Shown: piece by piece, positions 25,077 to 37,635 of the stretch
How positions within the stretch are numbered: position 1 is the first letter of the stretch
Layout: the number at the start of each line of letters is the position of its first letter
Source: Lamellibrachia columna
Lineage: Eukaryota > Annelida > Polychaeta > Sabellida > Siboglinidae
Reading direction: 5' to 3'
DNA: 64,000 bases
NCBI GenBank assembly: GCA_963662155.1
Contig: OY759269.1
Coordinates: forward strand, 22,496,878 to 22,560,877
Program-made: the position numbers and the translations under genes
The notes under the pieces: model-generated
What the model was told of the DNA's origin: nothing
The model's database searches: none
What the model saw: only the letters and a program-made list of their open reading frames with translations

Positions 25077-25881
25077 ATGGCAGACCTCACTGGGCTAATG
25101 ACGCCTAAACTCTGCCTGGCTGGGTCGAACGCGAAGGAAAGTTGGGAAACTTCCAAGCAGCAATTTAATATGAATTTGTTGGCTACATGAGCTACAGCTA
25201 AGAGTGAAGCTGAGAAGATTGCGTTGATGATTACGTTTGGTGGTGCAGAGTTACTGACCATATTCAATTCGTTCGATTATGACATCGAAGGCGAACACGT
25301 ACCGATGGTGAAAGTAGTTCTCGAGCGCTTTGACAACTACTTCGCCCCGAGAACGAACGAATTGATTGATCGGTACAAATTCCGCTCGTGCAAGCAGTTG
25401 TACGACGAAACGAGTGCGTCGTACATAGCGCGATTGTGCAATTTGGCGAAGACGTGCAATTTCGGCAACGAAAAGGAGAACAATTTGCGCGATCAACTGG
25501 TGTATGGATGTGCGAGAAAAACTATTACGCGAGGAAATGCTGACATTGCAGGCAGCGAGGCAAATTGCCACTGCCCACGAGGCAGCGCATCAGAACATGA
25601 ACCTGTTCCGAGGACAGCAGCAGACGCACGATTCGGCGACTGTAAACAAGGTGATGAAGGTCAAGGCCGACAAAAGGGTTTTGCCGCGGCAGGGCAGCAC
25701 GGAAGTTCGACGAATTGTCATGGGCCAGGCCAAGTGCAAGTTCTGTGGCCGAGAACACGCCTTTGATCGGAAACAATGTCCAGCCTTTGGCAAGAAATGC
25801 CACACTTGTGGACGAGAGAACCACTTTGCCAAAATGTGTCGAATGCAAGGCAACAGCGACAGCGACCGGTGTATACGGTGA
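25077..25881 (+). pseudogene. Retrotransposon gag, broken
   Basis: The frame opens MADLTGLMTPKLCLAGS and is interrupted by TGA near 25190. It continues with a capsid-like region (LERFDNYFAPRTNELIDRYK) and shifts frame near 25503. The last part has two CCHC zinc knuckles: CKFCGREHAFDRKQC and CHTCGRENHFAKMC (about 25735-25840). Gag binds and packages the element's RNA. This copy cannot make the full protein without correction of the stop and shift. The zinc-knuckle frame ends at 25881, with protease beginning in another frame. Confidence 0.85.
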
Positions 25882-26306
25882 CAGTTGATGACTTTTCAAA
25901 TCGAGCTGAGTACGATGTACTAGATGTACATTGTCAAACCAATTGTGTGTTAAACATAGACAAATCTGCTATCATTGTGCGTCCTACTGTAAATAGCGTT
26001 GTATTGCCAATGGAGCTTGACACAGGGTCTGTTATTTCGATGATCCCTGTTGATGTGTATCAGTCAAAGTTTGCAAACTGTCAAATTCAGCCTAGTACCA
26101 AGGTGTTATGCAGTTTCACAGGTGAATCAGTGCCATGTAAAGGTATGTTTCAGGTGTATGTGCAGTATAACTCGCATAATGTAGACTTGGTGCTGTATGT
26201 TGTCCCCGACAATAGACACATACTGTTTGGCAGAGACTGGTTAGAAACTACCAGACTTGACTGGACCGAGATCAAGTTTAGATCAGAGTCAGGGTCTATC
26301 ACATGA
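25776..26306 (+). pseudogene. Retrotransposon aspartic protease segment
   Basis: The frame overlaps the gag end and contains the active-site triad region LDTGSVISMIPVDVY (about 26018-26060), with D-T-G intact, and a downstream HILFGRDWLETT, the usual C-terminal ILGxDxL motif. It would release mature proteins from the polyprotein. It stops at 26306 while RT continues in the next frame, overlapping from 26257. Whether these shifts are programmed or mutational cannot be told from one copy. Confidence 0.85.
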
Positions 26307-28356
26307 CTGTCAGTTGGATGGGCTAGTCAGTAAGCTTCGGGATTTGTTTGATGGACAACTTGGGTTGCTTAAAGGGATTAAGGCACATGTTGAACTAGTA
26401 GAGGGAGCAAAACCAATGTACACTAAACCGTATCGGGTCCCATATGCCCTACGCCCGAAAGTCGAGCTGGAGTTAGGCAAACTTGAGAAAGCTGGAGTCG
26501 TTACACCAGTTACAAGCAGTGACTGGGCAACGGGTTTTGTAGTAGTGCCAAAGAAGAATGTTGCGATTAGACTATGTGGCAATTACAAGACAACTGTTAA
26601 CCCTCAGTTGAAAACAGTGTCCCCGCCGAATATCAACTTTGATGATATTCTGGCTGACTTGGCTGGTGGAGTTAAATTCTCCAAACTTGACCTAGCGAAT
26701 GCGTACAATCAAATGGAGGTTTCCGAGGAATCTAGGGAATACCTCACCATAGCAACGCATAACGCTCTATTCCGACAGAACAGGCTAGTCTTTGGCGTAA
26801 CCACGGCACCTGCTATCTGGCAGAATGCTATAGAGAAAGTGTTACAGGGTTTGCCAGGTGTCAAAGTATATCTCGATGATATCCTTGTGTCAGGGAGAAC
26901 AGAGCCAGAGCATTTGAGCAATTTGGGTAGGGTGTTTGAAAGACTGACAGCATTTGGTTTAAAGCTGAATCGAGATAAATGCGAATTCTCCAGAGATTCT
27001 CTCGAGTATCTGGGTCACGTTATTGATGCCCAAGGTATTCACAAATCGGCGGACAAGATAGCCGTCATACTAGATGCACCTAAACCCACTGATGTGAGTT
27101 CATTGAAGTCATTCTTCGGCATGGCAAACTATTATCGAAAGTTTGTGCCAGACTTTGCTTCCACACTCCATCCTCTCAATACCTTGCTTGAGAAGGATAG
27201 GAAGTTTGAGTGGACAGACATGATGGATGAGGCGTTTCTAACAGTGAAACGTGCTCTAGGCAAGTCCGGGTTTCTGACGCATTTTGAAAGCAGTCTCCCC
27301 GTGACAGTTGCATGTGATGCATCGCCAGTTGGTTTAGGAGTGGTGCTTTCTCACATTATGCCTGATGGAGAGGAGCGACCGAATCAGTTTGCATCTCGCT
27401 CGTTGACGAGAGCAGAGCAGAAGTATTCACAGATCGAGAGAGAAGGACTAGGTATAATTTTTGGCGTGAAACGATTCTATCCATTTCTGTTTGGCAGGAA
27501 GTTTACTCTTGTCACGGATAACAAACCTCTAGCAGCAATCATCAGTCCTAGAAAGGACATACCAGCAGTAGCGGCAGAACAAATTCAGCTATGGGCAATG
27601 TATCTGTCTGGTTTTAACTATGATGTGCGTTACCGGAGCAGTGCTCAGAATGCCAATGCTGACTGGCTTTCACGGTTACCTACACAAAACGATGATCCAG
27701 GTACATCGACAGACAAATATGTGGCTCTCGTTCTGGGTGTTGGTGTCTTACCTGTCTCTAGCGAACAGATCAAGACCGCAGTTCGGAAAGATCCATTGTT
27801 GTTGCAAGTGATGAGGTACACACGGGATGGTTGGCCTGATACGTTGCCAATGGATCGGTTAAATTTACAACCGTTCTTCTGTCGTCGTAACGAACTATCT
27901 CTTGAAGGTGATGTTCTGTTATGGGGAATGAGAGTGATCACTCCTAAGCAATTTCGAGCTGAAATTCTAGACGAGCTACACACAGGGCATATCGAAGTAA
28001 TGAAAATGAAGGGTGTCGCACGTTCATATGTCTGGTGGCCGGGTATGGATGCAGATATTGAATCATGCACAAAAACTTGTGAATCGTGTCAGTTGGTACA
28101 GAGAAATCCTACTAACGCACCGGTACATCCATGGATACCTTCTTCGCGACCAGTTGAACGCGTACACATCGACTATGCAGGTCCTGTGGAGGGGGAAATG
28201 TTTCTCATTATTGTAGACTGCTATTCCAAATGGCCAGAAGTTGTCATTCAAAACAGTGCGACCAGTGAAGCTACAGTGAATGCACTGAGGACGATATTCA
28301 GTAGAGGGGGAATTCCTCACACGTTGGTCTCGGACAATGGTCCACAGTTTAAGTGA
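26257..28356 (+). pseudogene. Retrotransposon pol: RT, RNase H and truncated integrase
   Basis: A 699-residue open frame. RT shows KLDLANAYNQMEV, FGVTTAPAIWQN and the catalytic VYLDDILVSG (about residues 205-215). RNase H follows with TVACDASPVGLG and TLVTDNKPLAAI (about residues 350-430). Integrase has the zinc-binding start with HTGH and CESCQ (about residues 575-615), the first catalytic Asp in HIDYAGP and the second in VSDNGPQF. The frame then ends and the region carrying the third catalytic residue (Glu) is missing, so the integrase core is inactive. RT and RNase H look intact. Confidence 0.95.
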
Positions 28357-28435
28357 AACCGGAAACCGGATAACCGACGGGAAAACAAACGGTTAGAGAA
28401 ACAGATGGGGCGAGAGATCATTCAGGGAAGGAGAC

Positions 28436-28750
28436 ATGGTATGGGTTCGAGATTACCATGGGAAAGATAAGTGGGTCCCAGGAACTATAAACAAGAAGTG
28501 TGGTCTGTTGACGTATCAAGTCACTGTTTCTAAGGGATTCTGGAAACGTCACATTGACCAACCGAGTTCAAGGGTAAACTCAAGTAGCATGCCTCTGACA
28601 CAGTTAGAATTGACTGCAGCGACTGATGGTCATGACTATTTGGTTGACACTATACCATCACTGAATCAGACAAACGACAGTGCCAATGGGTTGACGTATG
28701 AAGCCCCTCAACAGCAATCGGTTCAGGATAAGTCTAGGCCTACTGCATAA
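28436..28750 (+). pseudogene. Integrase C-terminal module remnant
   Basis: Begins VWVRDYHGKDKWVPGTI, then a GLLTYQVTV strand and FWKRHIDQ. This resembles the SH3-like/GPY-F region found after Ty3/Gypsy integrase cores (a V-W-x-R start, a W-x-P-G turn, and a final R/KRHxDQ). It is separated from the core by a deletion near 28357-28430. Confidence 0.85.
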
Positions 28751-29060
28751 TTGGTAACTCCTACACAAGTTGAGGAGGAAACACATCTGCGACCGTCTTC
28801 TCGTCTGAGTAAGGCACCAGATAGGCTAGATCTGTAGTGTAACAGAGATTAGTGAGCTTCTCTGTAGTGTAACAGATATAAGTGAGCTAATGGACTCTAA
28901 TTACATTAGTTTAGTTAGCAGGACATGGTTGAATACTAGTGTAGTGTTGAGTTACATTGCTAGTGCATAGCTATGTTATTATAATAATCAGGTAGATTAT
29001 TTCACTCTAGGCATATAGAAGAAGTTATATTGTTGTTAGTAGACTTCTTCATAATTATTC

Positions 29061-29071
29061 CGGGAGGGAAA
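29061..29071 (+). other. Polypurine tract
   Basis: CGGGAGGGAAA lies immediately before the 3' LTR, the place for the plus-strand primer of reverse transcription. Confidence 0.8.
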
Positions 29072-29235
29072 TTTTAAATATGCATGTCTATGTCGTGGAC
29101 TACATGTGTAGTGATACATGTTCAGTGGCGAACTACGTGAGTAGTAATACATGCGTTTGCAAATAAAGATCAGTTATGTGCCACCCCTAAGAACCACGTG
29201 TATGTTATATGTATAGTGGTTGTGAATATACAACA
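29072..29235 (+). repeat. 3' LTR
   Basis: Matches the 5' LTR apart from the first-dinucleotide change (TT for TG), a 6-base insertion after GTGCCAC and a few substitutions. It is followed by CCGGG, the target duplication. Confidence 0.93.
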
Positions 29236-29240
29236 CCGGG

Positions 29241-29435
29241 TTTTCCCCAATGTCTATTTTTAGTTACCACCGAAGATGGCGCCACTCTTGCGTATTCTCA
29301 TGGACTTACTAACTACTCCTATCTTGTATGAACGCCCTACATCTGCCTTACATTAATTGTACCATTTTAGCCATATATATTTTTTTGCTATTGTGACATC
29401 CTCTGACACCTGACACTTGGTAATTTTTGGCTCAT
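29241..29435. repeat. Composite-repeat fragment
   Basis: The stretch from about 29343, with TTACATTAATTGTACC and TATTGTGACA, is shared with 15405-15530. It is a small piece of the dispersed composite repeat. Confidence 0.55.
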
Positions 29436-29439
29436 CTGT

Positions 29440-29935
29440 ATATCTCTATCGGTGCAGGTGTCAACTTCCTGGCAAAAAACTTCCCGTTTTGACAAGAATA
29501 TCAATACTTGCACCCACAGAGATGTGTTAAATGGCTCCAAATGACCAGGAATTATGTTAGTGGATGTCACAGTAGTAAACCAAGTCAGTATCATATAGAC
29601 AAATTGTTACAATTTTATCTTAATATGCATTTGTTTGGCACTCCCGATTATACGGGTGGGGGTAGTGTTTTGGTCAGGAATGTAATGTTTGTACACACAC
29701 AGAGATGCCAACTTGTTCCAAATGACCAGGAGTATTATATGTTGATGTCCAAGTAACAATAAAATCCATTGTAATAAGGCTAGAAGTTATGATATTTATT
29801 GATAAGTATTTATTGACAAAATAGGCACTCCCTACCTTACGGGTTGGGTAGCGTTTTGGTCAGAAAACCAATACCTGCACCAACGGATGCCAAGTTACTC
29901 CAAGTGACCAAGAAAACCGAAAACTGGTCAGCAAA
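29440..29935. repeat. Degenerate tandem repeat, about three units
   Basis: Three consecutive segments share GGCACTCCC...TACGGG, GTTTTGGTCAG, GATGCCAA and CCAAATGACCAGGA in the same order (starts about 29455, 29636 and 29823). The copies are well diverged. No coding. Confidence 0.65.
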
Positions 29936-30002
29936 AACGGCAACAGCATTTTTTGTAAGTTAATACATCCGAAAAGATAGCCCGACCAGTTGTCACAATA
30001 AT

Positions 30003-30335
<333 letters not shown>

Positions 30336-30344
30336 TATTACTAC

Positions 30345-31790
30345 TCACCTCACCTATCCACTTCGGGCCCATTGGCCCATAAGGCCGAAGTGCATCTCCT
30401 CCAGCTCGCTCTGTCAGCTGCTACACGTCTGGCTTCGTTCCAGCTGCTCTACTCCAGTATGCGTGTTTCATTTTCAATAGTTGATCGCCACGTTGTCTTT
30501 GGTCGACCAACATTTCTTCTACCTTCAGGCGTCCACGTCAATGCAGTCTCACATTTGCTGTTCTTGTCCATTCGTAAGATATGTTCTACCCACTTCCATC
30601 TTCTTAACTTGACCTCGGTGCTGATTTTCTTCAATTTTGTTTTTGCGAGAATATCTCGATTTGATACAACGTATGGCCATATTTGCTTTAGTTTCATGAA
30701 AGATACCCTCGCTTTACGAATTCTGTCAACAATGTCATTGCCGCCTCCTCCTTGCTTACTAACGGTAGCACCCAGGTAGTTATGCCTGTCCACTTCCTTT
30801 AGCTCTTGATCATCGATTAGTATTCTGTTTTCGCACTTGCTGTTTATCCTCAATATTTGAGTTTTCTTTTTATTTATTCAAAGTCCTGTCCTTGCTGCAA
30901 ATTGATTCAGTTGTCTTGTCTTTGTTTGCATGTGTGTGTAGCATGATGACATGAGTGCTATGTCGTCGGCAAAGTCCAGGTCCTCTAGTTTTGATGTGCA
31001 GTTCCATCTTATCCCTGTTTTGTTTCCTGCTGTTGTGTTTCTCATTATCCAGTCCACTATTATCAAGAAGATAAATCCAGATATTACATCTCCTTGTTTA
31101 ACTCCAGTTTTGACCTTGAACCACTCAGATTCCTCACATTCGTCTAACACTGCACATTCACTATCTTCGTATAACATCTGTACCATGTTGATTATCTTGC
31201 ATGGAATTCCATAGCTCTCCATAATTTTCCACAGACTCTCTCGGTGCACTGAGTCAAATGCTTTTTCAAAGTCCACAAACGTGATGTATAGAGTTGCCTG
31301 CAATTCCACTACCTGTTCTATAATATATCGTAAAATAAATAACTGTTCTATTGTGCCTCTCCCACTTCTGAAACCTGCTTATTCGTCTCTCAACTTGCTG
31401 TTAACTCCATCTCTTATTCTGTCAATGAGTACTCTTCCAAATACTTTACTAAGAACAAACGTCAAAGTAATTCCTCTACAATTCCCGCACTCTGTAACGT
31501 CACCTTTCTTCGGTATTTTAACGATCAGTTCCTGCTTCCACGTTTTTGACACTTTCTCTTGTTCTCAAAATGTTCTGAATAATTTGACAAGCCATTTCTC
31601 TGTTGTTTTCATGTCTGCTTTTAATAATTCTGTTGTAATTTCGTCCTTGCCCCCTGCTTTCTCGTTTTTCATCTTCCTTAGCGCTGTTCTAATTTCTGCT
31701 TTTGTTATTAGGTCAGTGTTGATTTCATTTATGATCGGATCTATCTCCACTTCTGTAACAGGGTCATCAGGTATAGGTCTATTAAGGATT
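30345..31790 (-). pseudogene. Truncated LINE reverse transcriptase
   Basis: Minus-strand order: EKAGGKDEITTELLKAD (about 31680), then YITFVDFEKAFDSVHRESLW (about 31280), GVKQGDVISGFIFLIIVDW (about 31080) and DLDFADDIALMSS (about 30970). The C-terminal tail follows with LGATVSKQGG, KLRRWKWVEHILRMD and GRRNVGRPKTTWR. The tail lacks the LLYGxETW block, which was lost by deletion around 30610. Stops and shifts occur near 31400 and 30870. It is of the same family as the cleaner copy at 52.3 kb. The 5' end abuts the GGGC array. Confidence 0.88.
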
Positions 31791-31793
31791 TCG

Positions 31794-31926
31794 GGCGGGC
31801 GGGCGGGCGAGCGGGCGGGCGGGCGGGCGGGCGGGCGGGCGGGCGGGCGGGCGGGCGGGCGGGCGGGCGGGCGGGCGGGCGGGCGGGCGGGCGGGCGGGC
31901 GGGCGGGCGGGCGGGCGGGCGGGCGT
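31794..31926. repeat. (GGGC)n array with G-quadruplex potential
   Basis: About 130 bases of GGGC tetramers with one GAGC interruption. Frames through it give Gly/Arg/Ala or Pro/Ala/Arg runs only. Confidence 0.97.
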
Positions 31927-31929
31927 AAG

Positions 31930-33040
31930 CAAGTAGTCACAAAACATGGTTGCTAAGGCGAAGTTTCACTGCTGGCGCACTCATTATTGGGATTTTTACG
32001 TTCTTTGACTCTGGATCAGTCAGTTACAGACAGATGTGGTTGTAATATATCTGCACACAACAGCAGGCAAATGTCCGGTGGCACATTTCCCCATAACCAA
32101 TTATTTGGCCAACGTCTAATCGCACGTGTATTGTGATTTGCTCGTAATTGCGAATCGTTGAACAATACATATACGGAACACACTTTCCTCAAGTGTCATA
32201 CATCACAGGTACGGTCACCTAAATTGCGTTGCAAATTAGGAAACTAATCGCTAACGACGGATCTTGACACGTACCCGGTAATCACCTGAGAACGAGTGCT
32301 ATTGAATTGTCATTCGCGGTGTCAGTTGACGCGAAACAGTGATTCCGTACATGTTTCAACGAAAATCCATAATTAACTATGAACAAATAGTTCTGCGTGT
32401 CTTGCATTATTTAACAAGATTGGACAAGATTGCCATTCAAAGCCAAAAGCTCCAAGTTGCAAGTGGACAAGGCAGCCAATATCGTATAGAGATTCCAACA
32501 GTTTTTAATAGGGGAGACCGGGGCTAGTTGTTACAATTTTCAGTTAAAGTCACTTTTTGTAAAAAGTATATTAGATGCATTATTTCTGTCAATAATCTTT
32601 ACATTTATTATGCGTGTTAATAAAATGTACCATACCATTGATATTACACATTATAGTTAGGTAGGTATGAAGGTAAGAACGCGTGGATCGCAAAGCTAGT
32701 GTCACTCGTACATGTTACTCTTATTACATTACTTGGATTATACACACTTATACGTCTTATACACACTTATACGTCTTATACACACTTATACGTCTTATGC
32801 ACAGTGTGCAATGTCAATGTAGGTGTTCACAGTTTCATATATTAAGTTTTTCATTTTCATTCATTCAAACACAATTTTTGCAGTTGAACGCACGTGGACG
32901 ATAACACATATTGAATGTCAATTTAACTTCTACTTGGCATAGCCTCTTATACTATATAGCATACATGTTTCAATATAAACGGAAATGATTTCAACCCAAT
33001 GGCTATTATAGTTCTCACGCATCTAGCCTCGTTGTGACGT
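31930..33040. other. No gene recognised
   Basis: One frame at 32339-32527 lacks a known motif. Three copies of a 19-base unit CACACTTATACGTCTTATA lie at about 32743-32800. Confidence 0.5.
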
Positions 33041-33041
33041 T

Positions 33042-33312
<271 letters not shown>

Positions 33313-33413
33313 AAATAAAAATGCCCATCACCCGGACAGGACAATTTAGTATTTCGTGATTACGAAATATCAAGTTACACAACACGATCACAGAAATATC
33401 CATCTAAGCTTTG

Positions 33414-34062
33414 ATACTTGGTGGTGCCAGGCAATAGACGATATGATATTCCGGACGCATGCGCGCTGCTTACAGCTTACCCAATCCCTCCACGAAGTAA
33501 TATAAATTAGTTATAATAATAATAATAATAATAAGGTTTTATTACAGACAACACAAAATCTTATTTTACTATTACTACCGCATTACTATTATCAATGCTA
33601 ACTTATTACTACTAAAAATGGCATAAAGTATGTTACGCGCAAACTTGCGTTTTGTCATCAAACAAAAAGCCCCCATGAACTATAACACCAAAGGTTACAT
33701 AATTATACCCTGCTTAAAGGTATAAATATTAGCACATTCTTTACACAATTGTACACGAGGTGAGAGATGTCCCTCTATTCTAGAGTGATACTACCCTTAT
33801 TGTAATGAACAATTAATCTCGTGCAGCTAAGGCCAGATACTGCACAAATATGGCCGGTAGAATCATGATGCGTGTATCTGCCATTATATCTCCTTCTTCC
33901 CACATTGATCCCTGGGCGGGGGACACATCAGTTAGTGTGTCACAGTGGAAATAAGTATAGGATTCCCGACTCTCGTGCGTGCGATAAACAGCGGCGCCAC
34001 ATCTATATACATTCTCCCAAACTTTAAGACAATGTGTAACGGGTTACGTAACAAACAGATAT
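33414..34062 (+). repeat. Dispersed repeats D (copy 2) and E (copy 1)
   Basis: 33414-33790 repeats the 14.6-14.9 kb element (TACTTGGTGGTGCCAGG once, CAATAGACGATAT, GCGCGCTGC, AAT tract). 33930-34062 (TCACAGTGGAAATAAG...TAACAAACAGATATTGAATAT ends) recurs at 40090-40232. Both are non-coding. Confidence 0.75.
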
Positions 34063-34494
<432 letters not shown>

Positions 34495-34495
<1 letters not shown>

Positions 34496-35430
34496 CCGAG
34501 TGTCGTTGCCAGTAGCGGCCACCGGACAGTAGTTGTATAGCGGCCTTGCGGAATAGCGGGTCCATGAAGAAGTATATGAACACGTTGACGACACAGTTCA
34601 CATTAAACGGATGACTGACATTCTCATAGATCCGTTCGTATGGCAGATGCCTTGAACTAACTTGACGAAGTAGAGCGGAGCCTGCAACTGGAGAAAAGAT
34701 GTCACAGCGCCGACGAACGTACGCACGGCCTTCCTCGACAACTTGGCCCCGGCGGCGGCTGCGTACGGGGCTCCTGCGATGTCCACGGTCAAAACGCCCA
34801 TGTCCTTATGGAGTCCAAGATGCGTAGGACGAGGACCGTTGCTACGACAATAGTGACCAACTGGACGAGGAAGAAATGCAATATGTTCAAGAAGTTGACG
34901 AATACGGTATAGATAGGGTAGCAGAGCCGTGGAAAGAAATGCAACAATACTGAGAGAGAACAAGCTGATACCGATGTTCCAGATGAACGGTGGCAACCAA
35001 TGCCCACGATGACGATCTGCTGCAATACCGTGTCGCTGTTGAACGGGACACCGACGTGAATGAATTTGACGACAGACATTGCGGCCAATATGTTGTTGGA
35101 CGTTTGTGGGGAGGTCAGAAGACGATGTGGAACCTGCAGGCGAGCTCTCTGAAAGGGAACAAGTCCGCAGTCGTGTTCCAATAGCCGGTGAGGAAGAGCA
35201 TGAAGGCGACCAAGCCGTCCGCCATAGCTAGATTAGCCATCGTTATGTTGTTCGGGTTTTCCCTCAGCTGGCGGTTCGTCAACAAATTGATGCCGACGAG
35301 AGTGTTGCCGATAACGGCGACGGAAGCCGCCACGAGCTGTACTCCACCGACGGCCTTCCAGTACGACGCCGACTGTGTGATCGAAGCCAAGATGAGGTCT
35401 GATAAAGTGCCGTTAGCCGATTCTGTCATC
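34495..35430 (-). pseudogene. Rhodopsin-like GPCR pseudogene (copy 1)
   Basis: Read on the minus strand this parallels the intact receptor at 42.3-43.3 kb. It opens MTESANGTLSDLILAS and carries TM1 with VIGNTLVG and TM2 with NLAMADGLVAF. It then shifts frame near 35115, continues NNILAAMSVVKFIHVGVPF, and shifts again near 34990 and 34810 before KAVRTFVGAV, QAPLYF and the C-terminal [15 protein letters not shown]. At least three frame breaks prevent a full receptor. Conservation of order and of most residues shows it derives from a recent duplicate of the intact gene. Confidence 0.9.
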
Positions 35431-35830
35431 GTGGAAATGACGTCGATATATATATATTTCGGCTTAGTTATATGTCCGCGATGTAACCAATTTTAATTGT
35501 ATGAAAGCCTGTAACTGGACCGGAGATTTATAAATGAACATGTACTCACTCGTCAGCGGAAATCCGTCACCCCCCTCCCCGCCAATAGATGGAGCATTTT
35601 TTACATAGCTGATACTGATAATAATAATGATCCATCCCCACTAAGAACGTCGTCCGCCAGTACAAAAATACACAGGCCATAGAAACACCTACTGGCGAAA
35701 TGTGGTGCTTGGTGAATGTTTGCTTGAAAAATCTCGGATACGCCCGTCGTTGTTCTCCAGCCTTCTTTGTGATTTTATCGTCTTTCTTTTTGTTGTTTCA
35801 ATCTTCCTCTGAGCCGATGCTATAGTCCAT
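35431..35830. other. No gene recognised
   Basis: 5' flank of the GPCR pseudogene; a TATATATATTT stretch lies about 20 bases upstream of its ATG. Confidence 0.4.
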
Positions 35831-35831
35831 T

Positions 35832-36125
35832 TTATGTACACGTATCTAGCAGTTGTTTAGGCATGACTCCCTTATTGACGTGTAGCTGGAATAATTTGGC
35901 CAGCGGCTTGACCAGTTCTGGACAAGCTGGTTTAAATTTCGCCGTTGCTGTCCAGTCAAGTGCCAGTATTATTTCGATTTCTCCACCGCAATCACCAGAA
36001 CTGTCAATTTTCGAACCGGATAAAATGGAGCTATCCACTACCTCAACATACACATCGTCTCCCAGTTTCAATTCTTCCATCTTCTCGTTGGTCATGAAGA
36101 TTGGGAATACATTTTCCACCAATCC
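35832..36125 (-). pseudogene. Rearranged LINE fragment
   Basis: The minus frame contains LSGSKIDSSGDCGGEIEI, which fits the YLGSxI...GG..EI block located after YADD in LINE RTs. It then has LVKPLAKLFQLHVNKGVMPK, which fits an RT N-terminal block normally found far upstream. The inverted order indicates joining of two pieces. Confidence 0.6.
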
Positions 36126-36164
36126 TTCTTCTTCCCCTTGTTCCCTTGCGGGGTGGGGTCCAAG

Positions 36165-37165
36165 TCACTTGATTGCTTCTTCTACTTTCGTTGTTAATGT
36201 TCTCCATTTCCCTCTGTCTTCTGCGGTGGTCTTCCACTCTTGGCCGTTGACACAGTCTTTCCATCGCAGCTTTGGTCTTCCTCGTCTTCTTCTGCCACCC
36301 TCTTCTGCTTTCCATGCTCTTTTTGACAGTCTATCTTCACCCATTCTTTGCACATGTCCTGCCCATCTCATTCTGCTTCCGGCTACTTTCATCTTTATGT
36401 GTTTTTTCATGCCAATTTCTTCTCTCAATTCCTTCAGCTTTCTTCTATATTCTTGGGTTACGTTGCATATTCTCCGGACCCAGTTGTTTTCTGCTATCTG
36501 CATCTTCTCACCCTGTCTCTCTGTCAGTGCCAATGTTCCCAACCCGTGTATACAGGCTGGTACCACGCAGGCTTCCAACACTTTTCCTTTTAGTTGTTTC
36601 TTCAGTTTTCTGTCCCACATAATGTCTTCCACTCTCCTCCATGCTGCTGCTCCTGCTTGCACTCTCCTCTATATTTCCTTACTACTTCCTCCATCCTCAC
36701 ACACTGTGCCGCCCAAGTATATAAAACTGTTCACTTGTTTAATGGTCTTTCCGTCAACAACTACATGCAAGTCCACCTCTTGTTCGATTATCCACATTAC
36801 TTCTGTCTTCTCCAGATTCATTCGGAGGCCATGTTTTCTAAATGTGTTACTCCATTCTTGCAATGTTTTCTGTAAATCCTCTTTGTCATCAGCCACCACT
36901 GCAAGGTCATCTGCATACAGTGTCTTCTTAAGTTCTTCCTGTTCAGATACCTTTCCACTGGTCAGGTTCATCACCATAATGAAAAGCAGGGGACTCAAGG
37001 CACTTCCCTGTCTAAGTCCTACTCCCACTCCAAATTGTTTCGATGTTTCTCTTTCAGCTCTCACCACTGCTGTTATATCCTTGTACATTTCTTCAACTTT
37101 TCTTACCTCTGCCTCTCCAACCTCCGTCCATCTCATGGCTGCAAATGCAATTCTCCACCAATCCT
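36165..37165 (-). pseudogene. LINE reverse transcriptase, C-terminal two thirds
   Basis: Minus-strand frames show LRQGSALSPLLFIMVMN (about 37010), the catalytic LYADDLAVVAD (about 36920), GLRMNLEKTEVMW (about 36820) and FIYLGGTVCEDGG (about 36700). After a stop or shift near 36665 come HGLGTLALTERQ, SRMRWAGHVQRMGEDRL and GRPKLRWKDCV. The RQGSALSPLLF and YADDLAV form resembles RTE-like LINEs, a tentative placement. The opposite strand shows a long 434-residue antisense frame with no protein character. Confidence 0.87.
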
Positions 37166-37169
37166 GATT

Positions 37170-37630
37170 GAGTCTAATTCTGCTATTTTCGTAAATGTCT
37201 CAGAAGATAGGTTGAAGATATATGTGGAGAGTATACAACACTGTCGCCTTTGTTGGTACCAAACCATTCCGTTTGGGCATGTTCTCTTCTCACTGTGGGT
37301 TCTTACTTGGTGTTATATATCTCGCATAAAGCGGATGAGATGTTTCATATGGGTGACATATTGACATATGACTTTTGTGTACAGCTCTCTATGTTTGGGC
37401 GTGTTTTATGAGCACTGCACATACTCACTTCAACCTTTGTGACGAGACAATTAGTAATGAAACTGATTACTGTCATTATTTAGTTCAATAGATCTTTCAA
37501 CATAAAGGACTTGGAATGATTACTCTGCTGACGTAGTATATGTTTCGCGGTTTCCTGTCAAATAAGTGGCTTTCAAGCAATTACAAATGATCATATCTCG
37601 GATATAATAACACTGTCATGAGCAAGGACG
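37170..37630. other. No gene recognised
   Basis: AT-rich spacer between LINE debris and the plus-strand GPCR pseudogene. Confidence 0.5.
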
Positions 37631-37635
37631 TCACA

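Larger units (their letters stand above)
24776..29235 (+). mobile_element. Complete but inactive Ty3/Gypsy-type LTR retrotransposon
   Basis: The element is 4460 bases, bounded by LTRs of 158 and 164 bases and flanked on both sides by the 5-base duplication CCGGG (24771-24775 and 29236-29240). Domain order on the plus strand is gag with two zinc knuckles, protease, RT, RNase H, integrase, then the integrase C-terminal module. Protease-RT-RNaseH-integrase is the known Ty3/Gypsy (Metaviridae) order. Two zinc knuckles and short LTRs recall Mag-type elements, which is an inference. A stop and a frameshift in gag, frame changes at protease, and a deletion in integrase make it non-autonomous. Confidence 0.95.

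Noticed and set aside
35863..37167. 434-residue plus-strand open frame, the second longest in the window
   Set aside because: It is antisense to a LINE RT with clear catalytic motifs on the minus strand. The plus frame is Ser/Phe/Leu-rich with no domain.
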